Positions 18,477 through 27,317 of a stretch of 64,000 nt of DNA are shown here, piece after piece. This DNA comes from Candidatus Melainabacteria bacterium MEL.A1 (lineage in GTDB: Bacteria > Cyanobacteriota > Vampirovibrionia > Gastranaerophilales > Gastranaerophilaceae). Location of the stretch: positions 62,001-126,000 of the forward strand of contig CP017245.1 of NCBI GenBank assembly GCA_001765415.1, in the 5' to 3' direction. Each line of letters begins with the position of its first letter. The stretch's first letter is position 1. The notes under the pieces were generated by a model. It was not told the origin of the DNA. It saw nothing but the letters and a program-made list of their open reading frames with translations, and made no database searches. Both the position numbers and the translations under genes were made by a program.

Positions 18477-18915
18477 TTTGTCTGATAGCCTCGTAAGCAA
18501 CGATTGCAACGGAATTTGAAAGATTTAAACTCCGTTGACCTTCTTTCATAGGAATAGTTAAAGCGTTTTTATCCTGAACATAAATGCTTGGCAGCCCCCT
18601 TGTTTCAGGTCCAAATACAATAAAGTCGCCATCTTGAAATTTTATATCCGTGTATAATCTTTTAGTTTTTGTTGTTAGATAATAAAAATTAGCACCTTTA
18701 TTAGCTTCAAACAATTCCTCCATTGTGTCAATTTTATGCAAATCAACACTGTCCCAGTAGTCTAATCCAGCTCTTTTGGTATATTTACTGGATAATGAAA
18801 ATCCCAACTTACCCACAAGGTAAAGACTAGCTCCGGTACAGGCACATAATCTTGCTATGTTTCCTGTGTTTTGCGGAATTTCCGGTTCATATAGTACTAT
18901 ATTGAGTTTAGCCAT
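18466..18915 (-). CDS. trmL: tRNA (cytidine/uridine-34-2'-O)-methyltransferase
   Basis: A 149-residue minimal SPOUT protein of the TrmL size. N-terminal LYEPEIPQNTGNIARLCA (about residues 7-24), central FGPETRGLP (about 102-110) and C-terminal IPMKEGQRSLNLSNSVAIVAYE form the trefoil-knot SAM site. It methylates the wobble nucleotide of certain leucine tRNAs. It lies 14 nt after the CDP-alcohol phosphotransferase gene and overlaps nnrD, within a minus-strand operon. Confidence 0.93.
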   Translation of the reverse strand: MAKLNIVLYEPEIPQNTGNIARLCACTGASLYLVGKLGFSLSSKYTKRAGLDYWDSVDLHKIDTMEELFEANKGANFYYLTTKTKRLYTDIKFQDGDFIVFGPETRGLPSIYVQDKNALTIPMKEGQRSLNLSNSVAIVAYEAIRQNGL

Positions 18916-18929
18916 TATTTTTCTCTCGA

Positions 18930-19541
18930 TTACTTGAATAATTTAGGACTTTCTACAACAACAGGAATTGCTCTAACTACACAGAAAATTATTGCAGCCC
19001 ACGCAAATACCATTGTAATAGTGTGTAAAATTGGTGTACCATTCCATAGTTCCATGCCCGGAGTGTTAACTGTAATTAATAGCAAGAATGCAAGAACTTT
19101 TGCGACTGCGTAGCTAATTCTCATAAATCTTGATGCACAAATAAATTTGCCCCAAGATGTTGATTGCATTGTTTTGTCGCCAAAGGCTGTCATTCCTTTA
19201 GATAAAGCAACACTTCTTATACCGTCTGTTGTGAACGCTCTTGCTACACAAATTAACGGGAAAATAATATTTAACCAACCCATTACTGCAAAAACAATCC
19301 AGTATGAAACTTCAACAATTCTGTCACCTAAAATATCTAATACAGAACCCCATTCTGAGGACTGGTTTAATTTTCTTGCAAGATAACCGTCTAAGCCGTC
19401 CATAGCAAATGCGATTATTGTTAAAACAAGTGCGATAATGTATGCCCAAGTTGTTTGTACATATAAACAAGCAATTGCAGCGTAAGCTACAAAAATTCTT
19501 GTTACTGATACTATATTGGCAAGATTATTTTTTATATCCAT
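18930..19541 (-). CDS. CDP-alcohol phosphatidyltransferase family protein
   Basis: A 203-residue membrane enzyme. The family signature is complete: D51-G52-x2-A55-R56, then G65, D69 and D73, in the order DGxxAR-x8-G-x3-D-x3-D. It transfers a phosphoalcohol from a CDP-linked donor to an acceptor alcohol; PgsA-type glycerophosphate transfer is one possibility, but the acceptor is not fixed by the motif. I chose the ATG at 19541 because GGAGAG lies 7 nt before it; an ATG five codons earlier has no such site. Confidence 0.88.
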   Translation of the reverse strand: MDIKNNLANIVSVTRIFVAYAAIACLYVQTTWAYIIALVLTIIAFAMDGLDGYLARKLNQSSEWGSVLDILGDRIVEVSYWIVFAVMGWLNIIFPLICVARAFTTDGIRSVALSKGMTAFGDKTMQSTSWGKFICASRFMRISYAVAKVLAFLLLITVNTPGMELWNGTPILHTITMVFAWAAIIFCVVRAIPVVVESPKLFK

Positions 19542-19573
19542 TGATGTTCTCTCCATTAATTAAATTTAAAAAA

Positions 19574-20572
19574 TTATTTTTTAGTTCTTGAAAGTGCGTA
19601 GTTCACTTCATCAAGTTTTTTTACTTTATCTCCAAGCATTATTTTTTCAGCTTCTTCAAGAATTTGAGTTACCATAAACCCGTTATCCCCGTCTGAACGA
19701 GCTTTTTTGCCGGATGCACAACAACTTACAAAGTGTTGGCATTCAAGTTTAAGAGGTTCAATTTCAAGATAATCAAGTTTGATGTTTTGTGTATTATCTT
19801 TTACGAAGTTATCGTAAATTACAAGTTTGTTTTCAGGAACAGTGTCATCTAAAATAGCGGTAGCTTTTGTTCCTCTAACAAGTAGCTGAACATGTTTTCT
19901 CGGAGTAATCCAGCTTTCTGAAATGTGACCTAAAACGCCATCTTCAAACTGAATTCCAACGTGTGTAATATCCATGATTTCGTTTTGATCAGAAGAACAA
20001 CCCATTGCAGAAACTACATGAACAGGAGCCTTGCCGATTACGTAAGAAATCATTGAAACATCATGCGGAGCTAAATCCCACATAACACTTCTATCATTCT
20101 TGAAATAGTTAACATTCAATCTGTCGCTTTGAGCATAAATAATTTTCCCTAAGACACCCTCTTCAATAAGCATTTTAAGTCTGTTTACTGCAGGATGGTA
20201 TAACAATAAGTGACCAACCATTAAGACTAAACCTTTTTCGTGTGCAAGTTGAGATAAATCTCTAGCTTCTGCAGCTACTGTAGAAATAGGCTTTTCTACG
20301 TAAACATTTTTGCCGGCTTCTAACATTGCTTTAACCATCTTGTAGTGAGTGTGGCTAGGAGTTACAACGCAAACTCCGGTAATTTCTTTATTGTTAATGA
20401 TGTCATGAAAATCTTTTGTTATTTTAACACCGGGATATTGTTCAGTAACTTTTTTCAAGTTTTCATCATCAATATCGCAAACTGTGTCAAGTACGTTCAA
20501 ATTATAAAAATTTCGTACGATGTTTCTTCCCCATACGCCGCAACCAATTACGGCAACTTTTTGTTCTTTCAT
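19574..20572 (-). CDS. Gfo/Idh/MocA-family NAD-dependent oxidoreductase
   Basis: A 332-residue two-domain dehydrogenase. The N-terminal Rossmann motif is AVIGCGVWGRNIVRNF (about residues 7-22). The EKPISTVAAEA motif (about 93-103) contains the conserved lysine. The GHLLLYHPAVNRLK segment resembles sugar-nucleotide dehydrogenases of the UDP-GlcNAc(A) 3-dehydrogenase type. A role in making a modified cell-surface sugar is likely given the GT2 gene just upstream; the substrate is an inference. AGGGA lies before the ATG. Confidence 0.85.
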   Translation of the reverse strand: MKEQKVAVIGCGVWGRNIVRNFYNLNVLDTVCDIDDENLKKVTEQYPGVKITKDFHDIINNKEITGVCVVTPSHTHYKMVKAMLEAGKNVYVEKPISTVAAEARDLSQLAHEKGLVLMVGHLLLYHPAVNRLKMLIEEGVLGKIIYAQSDRLNVNYFKNDRSVMWDLAPHDVSMISYVIGKAPVHVVSAMGCSSDQNEIMDITHVGIQFEDGVLGHISESWITPRKHVQLLVRGTKATAILDDTVPENKLVIYDNFVKDNTQNIKLDYLEIEPLKLECQHFVSCCASGKKARSDGDNGFMVTQILEEAEKIMLGDKVKKLDEVNYALSRTKK

Positions 20573-20654
20573 TTTATTTCCCTAATCTTTTTAATAATTA
20601 TACTTATCTATCCTTTAATATCATACTACTCAAAGATTTTTTTGCAAATATATT

Positions 20655-21527
20655 TTACATGTTTTCTTTAATTCGTTTTTGTTGTTCAATAGCCTGAACC
20701 CTTATATTATGCATTTGTTCGCATTTTTCAAAGAACAAATCTCTATCAGCTTCAGGAAAGAATTTTGCTAATCTGTCAAGCAATGGTTTCGGAAATTCTG
20801 AATACTTTGCCATTCTGTCAAGCATTTCTTCATTAAGCGGATATAAATTTCTGAAGTTTTTGTAGTAAATTGCTTTGCTTTCGTTTTCGGAGCGTTCAGG
20901 ATTTTCTAGTGCTTTTGTCCCTAGTTTGTATGTAACATAATTGTTATCGAAGAATGCCGGCTTATAGCCTTTCATTATAATTCTCATAATGAAATCAAAA
21001 TCTGACATTGTTTTGAATTTTTCATCAAAATAGTTTTCTTTTTCAATCATAGATTTTTTGAAAAACATTGCTTGTCTGGCGCAAGGCATTACTTGAAAAG
21101 CGTTGTGCATTGATGGCGCAAACAAAAATACAAAACCTTCAGGATGTCTGCAATATGCTGGAGCGAATGTAAAATCAGCATCAGTTTCTTCCATAAGATT
21201 TACGATGTCATAAATTGATGTAATGTCATGGATAAAATCATCACAACTTAAAAATGCAATATATTTTCCTTTAGCCCTCATTACACCCTTGTTATAAGCA
21301 TTAAATTTTCCTGTATCTTTTTCTGAGAAGAATTTAAAAAATCCCTTGTTTTTGTAATCTTTTAACATCTCTACAGTTCCATCATTTGATGCGTTATCAA
21401 TTACCATGTGTTCAATGTTTGGGTATGTTTGTAAATCTAAAAGAGATATTAAAAGGTTGAAATCATCTGCAAGATTATTTTCAAGTAAATTGTATGTTGG
21501 TGTAACTATTGTAACAAAAGGTTCCAT
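20655..21527 (-). CDS. family 2 glycosyltransferase
   Basis: A 290-residue GT-A enzyme. VTIVTPTYN opens the nucleotide-binding fold (residues 5-13), MVIDNASNDGTVEML follows, and FLSCDD (about 92-97) is the DxD-like metal-binding site. KFNAYNKGVMRAKGKYIAFL is typical of GT2. It probably adds a sugar to a surface glycan from the cytoplasmic side. It is first in a minus-strand run with the oxidoreductase (82-nt gap). AAGGAAA lies ahead of the ATG. Confidence 0.9.
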   Translation of the reverse strand: MEPFVTIVTPTYNLLENNLADDFNLLISLLDLQTYPNIEHMVIDNASNDGTVEMLKDYKNKGFFKFFSEKDTGKFNAYNKGVMRAKGKYIAFLSCDDFIHDITSIYDIVNLMEETDADFTFAPAYCRHPEGFVFLFAPSMHNAFQVMPCARQAMFFKKSMIEKENYFDEKFKTMSDFDFIMRIIMKGYKPAFFDNNYVTYKLGTKALENPERSENESKAIYYKNFRNLYPLNEEMLDRMAKYSEFPKPLLDRLAKFFPEADRDLFFEKCEQMHNIRVQAIEQQKRIKENM

Positions 21528-21689
21528 ATTATTTCCTTCTTTTCCTATTTCCTTAATGGTAGCATAATCCTTTGTTTTTGACGAATTGTTACGATATGTA
21601 AAAACTCTTGCACAATATGCACAAAAAGTTCTATTATGAGTTTAAATATAGGTACGAGTGTTTATTATATGTAAGTTTAGGAGGTAATT

Positions 21690-22106
21690 ATGAGTCAGTA
21701 CAATACTGTTTCGCCTGCTGAAGTTGGTATTATGTCTGGTTTGATGGGTGCAGGAATAGGGTACACAATTGCGCCAAGAAAGTACAATTTGGAACAATTG
21801 TTGACACAAAAACCGGATGTGTTTGAAAAAACTCTTTCAAAAGAACTGCTGAGTAATGCAAATGCAGATCAACATGCTGCTCATAAAGTATTACTAGAAG
21901 GGCGTGAAATCCTAAATAAGGCACACAAAAATAATACTATGGAAGCTAAACTTGCAGATTTGTTAGGCTCTCCAAAGTATTCCAAAGCTTATAGAAATAT
22001 CAAAAATCTTTTACCGAAGGCAAGAATACAAACTGCAATTGTATTAGGTACAATAGGTGGTTTGGTTGGTATAATTGGTAAAATTATTATGGGAGATAAC
22101 AACTAG
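21690..22106 (+). CDS. hypothetical protein with two hydrophobic ends (138 aa)
   Basis: A strong TAGGAGG lies before the ATG. A glycine-rich hydrophobic segment near the N-terminus (VGIMSGLMGAGIGYTIAP, about 12-29) and another at the C-terminus (IVLGTIGGLVGIIGKIIM, about 115-132) flank a charged helical middle. No known family is recognised. It overlaps the convergent dacB gene by 4 nt. Confidence 0.7.
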   Translation: MSQYNTVSPAEVGIMSGLMGAGIGYTIAPRKYNLEQLLTQKPDVFEKTLSKELLSNANADQHAAHKVLLEGREILNKAHKNNTMEAKLADLLGSPKYSKAYRNIKNLLPKARIQTAIVLGTIGGLVGIIGKIIMGDNN

Positions 22107-23452
22107 TAGTTAGTATAAATATCTCTTAAAACGTATTCTTCCAAAGATTTTTTGTCGTTAGATTTTGATTTCGGGTCATTAATCATAATATCAAAAGCAT
22201 ACGTTCTACCGGTTCTTGAGGTTATATAACCTGCGATTGCGCTAACGTCTGACAATGTGCCTGTTTTAGCCCTCAAATTATCTTTGAAATATAGCATTCT
22301 GTTTTTTAATGTTCCTTCTCCAGATGTTGGAAGTTCTGGTTTCAATGTATCAATAACTTCCTGTTTAGAAAGAAATTCCGTCATAAAATCTGTTGTCATA
22401 AGATTGTTTTTAGAAACGCCACTACCATCGACAATTTTTATATTTTCATAGTTTAAAGATAATTTGTCAAAATAGTTATTTAACATTTTTTGTGAGTTCG
22501 CAAGAGAACCAGTATTATTAACGTATTTTCCACCTGCTAATTTGAAAACAGTTTCAGCTACAAAGTTGTTGCTATTTTTTAAAATTGCAGAAATTGCAGT
22601 TTGTAAATCATGATCTGCTTGTGCAACCAAATAAACATTTGTACTTGGAACTTTTTTCTGCGCAAATTTTCCATAATAATCCATTTTTGCAGACCGAATA
22701 GCGTCTTCTATTCGCAAAATAAAATATCTTTTAGGGTGGTTTATTGGAATAAATTCTGTTTCTTGTTTTTTTACTGTTCCTTCAATAGTGATAATATCAG
22801 GGGAAATACTATTATTTCGGCTTATAGAAATATTATTTTCGTTCCCTGTTGTAACAAGGTTCATAAATGTTATCGGGTAAAATTTTGATGTAAAAATATT
22901 TGCAGGAGCATTAATATTGGTAGGAGCAATAGTAATGTTTAACAAATTTTTGTCAATATTGTATGAACTGAATTTTGGCATAAGCGGGTTTAAATCATCA
23001 TCCCATTGCCAACCTTCACCCCATTCAGTACTGTCAAAAACGTAATCATCAACATATATAAATTTTGGTGACAATATTTTTTTATTCTTAACTGCACTTT
23101 CAAAAATTCTGTTTAAATCAGATGATGTCAAAAAAGGATCTGCTCCCAGTTTTAGAAATAGTTCGTTATTTGTATTCTTATATAATTTAGTTGAAAATTT
23201 GTAATCTTTGCCTAATGTATCAACTGATGCTGCAAGAGTTAAAATTTTTAAAGTAGATGCCGGCATGGTTGGTTTTTGACTATTTTGTTCATAAATAACT
23301 TTTCCAGAGCCGACTTCTTTTATAGATATTGAAATCCCTGCTTTGTTAATTTCTGATTGAGAAATTGTCTTATCAATTGCGTTTGCAAATACTGAACATT
23401 GCACACTTAATAATGTAGCTAAACAAATTATTAATTTTAATCCGTTTTTCAT
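22103..23452 (-). CDS. dacB: D-alanyl-D-alanine carboxypeptidase/endopeptidase (PBP4 type, S13)
   Basis: A 449-residue periplasmic penicillin-binding protein with a signal peptide (LIICLATLLSVQCSVFA). The catalytic SxxK is S66-T-L-K69 in MPASTLKILTLAAS. DGSGVSKNN supplies the SxN motif and RAKTGTLSD the KTG motif. The long insert between SxxK and SxN is typical of S13. It trims or cleaves peptidoglycan cross-links. It is the last gene of a three-gene operon, overlapping the nitrilase-like gene by 4 nt. Confidence 0.94.
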   Translation of the reverse strand: MKNGLKLIICLATLLSVQCSVFANAIDKTISQSEINKAGISISIKEVGSGKVIYEQNSQKPTMPASTLKILTLAASVDTLGKDYKFSTKLYKNTNNELFLKLGADPFLTSSDLNRIFESAVKNKKILSPKFIYVDDYVFDSTEWGEGWQWDDDLNPLMPKFSSYNIDKNLLNITIAPTNINAPANIFTSKFYPITFMNLVTTGNENNISISRNNSISPDIITIEGTVKKQETEFIPINHPKRYFILRIEDAIRSAKMDYYGKFAQKKVPSTNVYLVAQADHDLQTAISAILKNSNNFVAETVFKLAGGKYVNNTGSLANSQKMLNNYFDKLSLNYENIKIVDGSGVSKNNLMTTDFMTEFLSKQEVIDTLKPELPTSGEGTLKNRMLYFKDNLRAKTGTLSDVSAIAGYITSRTGRTYAFDIMINDPKSKSNDKKSLEEYVLRDIYTNY

Positions 23453-24270
23453 ACTCTTTTTACCTCGTAGGTTTCTCTTATATCGTTAATACAAGTGCAT
23501 TTGTTTCTAAAATCATACATTGGAACAAAATTCAAAGTTGCACTCATTACGCCTTCTTTTTGGTCTTTAATTTCTGCAATAGAATCACCCTTGTAATCAA
23601 TTATTCTTGAATGTCCGATATTCCATTCGTTATCTTCAATATATCCTGATTGAGTTAGTGCAACCATAAACGATTGGTTTTCGACTGCTCTACATCTTGT
23701 CATACATTCCCACGGAATAGGCTTTTTAAGCCCCCAAGCTGCGCAATTTATTAATAAATCTGCGCCGGCTTTTCTGTATGCTCTGTAAATTTCAGGGAAT
23801 CTTATATCATAACAAATTGTCAAACCTGTTTTAACTCCTTCAATGTCAACCATAACCGGAGATGCTCCAACTTCTACATATTTCCCTTCATCACTTCCGT
23901 AATAAGAAAATAGATGGTTTTTTGAATATGTTGCGATTAACTCACCATGTCTGTTTAATACCGGACATGTATTGTAGTAATGAGTGTCAATTTTGGTAAT
24001 AAAACTTCCGCCTATAACCCAGCTTTTGCAATCTCTTGCGATATTTGAAAGAAAATCAATTGTTTCACTTGTTTGGATTTCTTCTGCGCTATCTCTAAAA
24101 TGTTTTGGAGACCAACCGACAGTCCAAACTTCAGGGAGAACAATAATATCAGTGTTTTCTTTAATATCCCTATCAACGATTTTTTTTACCTTTTCAAAAT
24201 TAGCTTTTTTATTTGCAATTTCTGCATTCATTTGGATTGCAGAAATATTAATTATTTTTTCTTTTTCCAT
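23449..24270 (-). CDS. carbon-nitrogen hydrolase (nitrilase superfamily)
   Basis: A 273-residue amidase with the Glu-Lys-Cys triad: VLPEVWTVGW (about 44-53), YSKNHLF (about 116-122) and LTICYDIRFPEIYR (about 150-163). The overall pattern is closest to omega-amidase-like members that act on alpha-ketoglutaramate-type substrates, but substrate choice cannot be read reliably. It overlaps the DUF374 gene upstream by 19 nt and dacB downstream by 4 nt. Confidence 0.88.
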   Translation of the reverse strand: MEKEKIINISAIQMNAEIANKKANFEKVKKIVDRDIKENTDIIVLPEVWTVGWSPKHFRDSAEEIQTSETIDFLSNIARDCKSWVIGGSFITKIDTHYYNTCPVLNRHGELIATYSKNHLFSYYGSDEGKYVEVGASPVMVDIEGVKTGLTICYDIRFPEIYRAYRKAGADLLINCAAWGLKKPIPWECMTRCRAVENQSFMVALTQSGYIEDNEWNIGHSRIIDYKGDSIAEIKDQKEGVMSATLNFVPMYDFRNKCTCINDIRETYEVKRV

Positions 24271-24932
24271 TTCTTTTGTTTTTTAGCCTCGTTATAAATT
24301 TCAGGCGCAATATCTTCCAATTTTAGAAGTTGCGTTTTTACTTCATCTTTAACCAAAGCAAGTTCTTCGCTTGTCGCTTCTGGTTTTACATAAATCGGAT
24401 TACCATAAATATTTAAAATTTTGCAATCTCCGAACGGAGTTTTCATTTTATCCCATGATGGCAAATTAATAAAAGTCTTTTGAGGAGAATACCAATATGC
24501 AGGAATAATTGGCGCACCTGACATTTGAGCAAGTTTTATTGCACCGTTTTTTACTTTATGTAAAGGTCCGCTCGGGCCATCTACCATAATTCCAACGCAT
24601 TCGCCTTCTTTTAGTCTATGGAGCATTTGCATAGTTGATTCAACAGCACCTTTTTTGCCAGAAGATCCTCTTACTACTTTGAACCCCCATTTTTCAACTG
24701 CCCTTGCTATAATTTCTCCATCAATAGAATTACTTATCAAAATGCTAAGATGTTTTTTATCTTCAATTCCGTGAACTAAAAACTGGTTTGCATGCCACAT
24801 TGCATAAATGCAAGGTGAGATATTTGGATTGTTGTGTTCATAAATATGTGTAAATTTTTCCTGCAAGCGCATCATTGAATATGCAGTGTTTGCCAAAAAA
24901 TCTATATTTCCATCATTAATTAGTCTTACCAT
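24252..24932 (-). CDS. DUF374 lysophospholipid acyltransferase-like protein
   Basis: A 226-residue protein of the DUF374 group in the acyltransferase superfamily. AMWHANQFLVHG (about 48-59) stands where acyltransferases have their active-site histidine. LISNSIDGEIIARAVEKWGF, RGSSGKKGAV and VGIMVDGPSGPLHKVKNGAI are the conserved blocks. It probably acylates a lipid, perhaps a lipid A-like molecule, at the inner membrane. A TATAAT on the minus strand lies 7 nt before the ATG, so the transcript may have almost no leader. It is the first gene of the operon. Confidence 0.8.
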   Translation of the reverse strand: MVRLINDGNIDFLANTAYSMMRLQEKFTHIYEHNNPNISPCIYAMWHANQFLVHGIEDKKHLSILISNSIDGEIIARAVEKWGFKVVRGSSGKKGAVESTMQMLHRLKEGECVGIMVDGPSGPLHKVKNGAIKLAQMSGAPIIPAYWYSPQKTFINLPSWDKMKTPFGDCKILNIYGNPIYVKPEATSEELALVKDEVKTQLLKLEDIAPEIYNEAKKQKKWKKKK

Positions 24933-25023
24933 GCCTTTGATTATATCATGAAAACTTGCACAAAATCTTTTTTGAGGTATGATTATGGCACATGTATTAA
25001 TATATATAAAGGAAAAAGGTAAA

Positions 25024-26316
25024 ATGAAAGTAACTTTAGAAAAAGAAAAAGAAAATGTTGTAAAATTAGATATTACAATTCCGGCAAAAGATGCTGCAGA
25101 TGCTTATAATAAAGCAGTTAGCACAATTTCAAAATATGTAAATATTGATGGTTTTAGAAAAGGAAAAGCTCCTCGTGCAGTTGTTGAAAGACATGTTGGA
25201 ACTGAAAGAATTAAACAAGAAGCTATTGAAAACTTAATGCCAAAAGCAATTAATCAAGCAGTTGTTGATAATAATCTTGATATCATTGCTCAACCATATG
25301 TTACAAACTACAATTTCAATATTGGTGAAGATTTAACAGTTACTGCAAAAGCAGAACTTAGACCAGAAGTAACTTTAGGACAATACAAAGATTTGACTTT
25401 GGAAGTTAAAGATTCTCCGGTTGAAGAAGATGCAATGCAAAAATCAATTGACAGATTGTTAGAACAACATAGCACTCAAGAAACAGTTATTGATAGACCA
25501 ACTAAAGATTCTGATATTGCAGTAATTGATTTTGAAGGAACTGCAAACGGTGAAAAAATTGTTGGTGGAGATGCTAAAAATTATCCATTAGATTTAGGAC
25601 ATTCAAACTTTATTCCTGGGTTTGCAGAACAATTAGTTGGTAAAAACTTGAATGATGAATTTGAAATTAAGGTAAACTTCCCAGAAGATTATCATGATGA
25701 AAAATTAAAAGGTCAACCTGCAACTTTCAAAATCAAAATTAACGAAATTAAAGAAAAGAAATTACCTGAACTTAATGATGAATTTGCTCAAAAAGTTGGT
25801 TCTTTCAAAAATGTTGATGAATTAAAAGCTGATATTAAAAACTATTTGGAAACTCAAAGAGAAAGAACAAATAAAATGAATTCTGAAAATGAAGTTTTCA
25901 AAGCAGTAATAGATGCCGCTAAAGTTGATATTCCTCAATCTATGATTGATAGAGAAGTTAATTCTTTGAGAGAAGAATACAAACAAAGACTTGCTGCTCA
26001 AGGTATTAATTGGGATGCTTTAGTAAAAGCTCAAGGTGAAGATCAATTGTTAAAAAACTTAGATGAAGATGCGATGACAAGAATTAAAAATTCTTTGGTT
26101 ATCGACAAAATCGCTAAAGTTGAAAACATTAAACTTGAACAAAAAGATTTGGAAGCTAAATTTGCTCAATTAGGTGCAGCTTACGGACTTAAACCTCAAG
26201 ATTTGTTAAAACAATTAGGGCAAAATCCAGAAGTTTTAGCTTCAATTTCTCAACAAGCTATGAACGATAAAGTTAGAGAATTTTTGATGAACAACAATAA
26301 AGTTGAAATCAAATAG
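25024..26316 (+). CDS. tig: trigger factor
   Basis: A 430-residue ribosome-associated chaperone and prolyl isomerase. The ribosome-binding loop is GFRKGKAPR (about residues 38-46). The FKBP-like domain lies around residues 150-245 (DSDIAVIDFEGTANGEKI, FIPGFAEQLVGK), followed by the helical C-terminal arms. A longer frame begins at 24979, but the ATG at 25024 follows AAAGGTAAA and gives the family's normal N-terminus (MKVTLEKE). It stands ahead of clpP and clpX, the usual order for these three genes. Confidence 0.95.
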   Translation: MKVTLEKEKENVVKLDITIPAKDAADAYNKAVSTISKYVNIDGFRKGKAPRAVVERHVGTERIKQEAIENLMPKAINQAVVDNNLDIIAQPYVTNYNFNIGEDLTVTAKAELRPEVTLGQYKDLTLEVKDSPVEEDAMQKSIDRLLEQHSTQETVIDRPTKDSDIAVIDFEGTANGEKIVGGDAKNYPLDLGHSNFIPGFAEQLVGKNLNDEFEIKVNFPEDYHDEKLKGQPATFKIKINEIKEKKLPELNDEFAQKVGSFKNVDELKADIKNYLETQRERTNKMNSENEVFKAVIDAAKVDIPQSMIDREVNSLREEYKQRLAAQGINWDALVKAQGEDQLLKNLDEDAMTRIKNSLVIDKIAKVENIKLEQKDLEAKFAQLGAAYGLKPQDLLKQLGQNPEVLASISQQAMNDKVREFLMNNNKVEIK

Positions 26317-26341
26317 TTTAATAAATTAAAAAAATAATATA

Positions 26342-26368
26342 TGTGCCGTATTTACTACGGCACATTAT
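26342..26368 (+). terminator. hairpin after tig
   Basis: Perfect 9-bp stem TGTGCCGTA / TACGGCACA with a 5-nt loop, followed by a weakly T-rich tail. It probably attenuates or ends the tig transcript ahead of clpP. Confidence 0.65.
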
Positions 26369-26417
26369 TTGATTAATATAGTAAAGAAATTTATAATAAT
26401 GTTATAAGGAGAAAAAA

Positions 26418-27008
26418 ATGAGTTTTGTACCTGTAGTAATAGAACAATCAAGTAGAGGTGAACGTTCATTCGATATCTTTTCAAGATTGTTGAGAGAAAG
26501 AATTATTTTCTTAGGCACTCCAATTGACGATATGGTTGCAAATTTGGTTGTGGCGCAGTTGTTGTTATTGGATAGTGAAAACCCAGAAAAAGATATTATG
26601 TTATATATTAACAGTCCAGGAGGTTCTGTTACTGCCGGCTTTGCTATCTATGATACTATGCAACATATCAGAGCTGATGTATCTACAATTTGCTTGGGAC
26701 AAGCAGCATCAATGGGTGCTTTCTTGTTGTCATCTGGTACAAAAGGAAAAAGAATGGCTTTACCTCACTCAAGAGTGTTAATTCACCAACCTTTGGGTGG
26801 TGCGCAAGGTCAAGCTACTGATATTGAAATTCAGGCTGCTGAAATTTTGAGAATAAAAAAATCATTGAATGAAATTTTGGCATCTAATACAGGTCAGTCT
26901 ATCAAGAAAATTGAAAAAGATACTGACAGAGATTATATCATGACACCGGCTGAAGCTTTGGAATATGGTATGATTGATAAAGTTGTTTCAAGAGATGCTA
27001 TTAAGTAA
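26418..27008 (+). CDS. clpP: ATP-dependent Clp protease proteolytic subunit
   Basis: A 196-residue serine protease. The catalytic serine lies in [11 protein letters not shown] (about residues 94-104) and the histidine in [11 protein letters not shown] (about 115-125). [11 protein letters not shown] forms the oxyanion region. AAGGAG precedes the ATG. It forms a barrel that degrades proteins fed by ClpX, encoded downstream. The small zinc-finger gene starts 14 nt after it. Confidence 0.97.
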   Translation: MSFVPVVIEQSSRGERSFDIFSRLLRERIIFLGTPIDDMVANLVVAQLLLLDSENPEKDIMLYINSPGGSVTAGFAIYDTMQHIRADVSTICLGQAASMGAFLLSSGTKGKRMALPHSRVLIHQPLGGAQGQATDIEIQAAEILRIKKSLNEILASNTGQSIKKIEKDTDRDYIMTPAEALEYGMIDKVVSRDAIK

Positions 27009-27022
27009 AAAGGAGCTTTTAA

Positions 27023-27295
27023 TTGACGGGTGAAGATTTAAAATGTTCATTTTGCAATAAGCAACAAGCTCAAGTAAAAAAGTTAATAAAAGGACTTGAA
27101 GCGAATATTTGCGATGAATGTATAAATCATTTTACTGTATCAGTTGAAAGACCAATGAAAATTTTTGATGGTTACAAATCTAAATGCTCTTTTTGCGGAA
27201 GAACACAGAGAAATGAAAACGATATTTTTTATGAAAAAAATGGTGTATATATTTGTTATGAGTGCTTAGATTTGTGTCGTCAAATATTAGAGTAA
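27023..27295 (+). CDS. small protein with two ClpX-type zinc-binding domains
   Basis: 90 residues built of two C4 zinc fingers: CSFC...CDEC (about 8-34) and CSFC...CYEC (about 53-82). Both match the N-terminal zinc-binding domain of ClpX, which is encoded next and begins CSFC...CDEC as well. In ClpX this domain dimerises and binds adaptors and some substrates. The protein has no ATPase part. It starts at TTG, 8 nt after AAGGAG, and sits between clpP and clpX in one transcription unit. A role as adaptor or dimer competitor for ClpX is inferred. Confidence 0.85.
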   Translation: MTGEDLKCSFCNKQQAQVKKLIKGLEANICDECINHFTVSVERPMKIFDGYKSKCSFCGRTQRNENDIFYEKNGVYICYECLDLCRQILE

Positions 27296-27317
27296 AATAA
27301 ATAAAGAAAGTTATATT

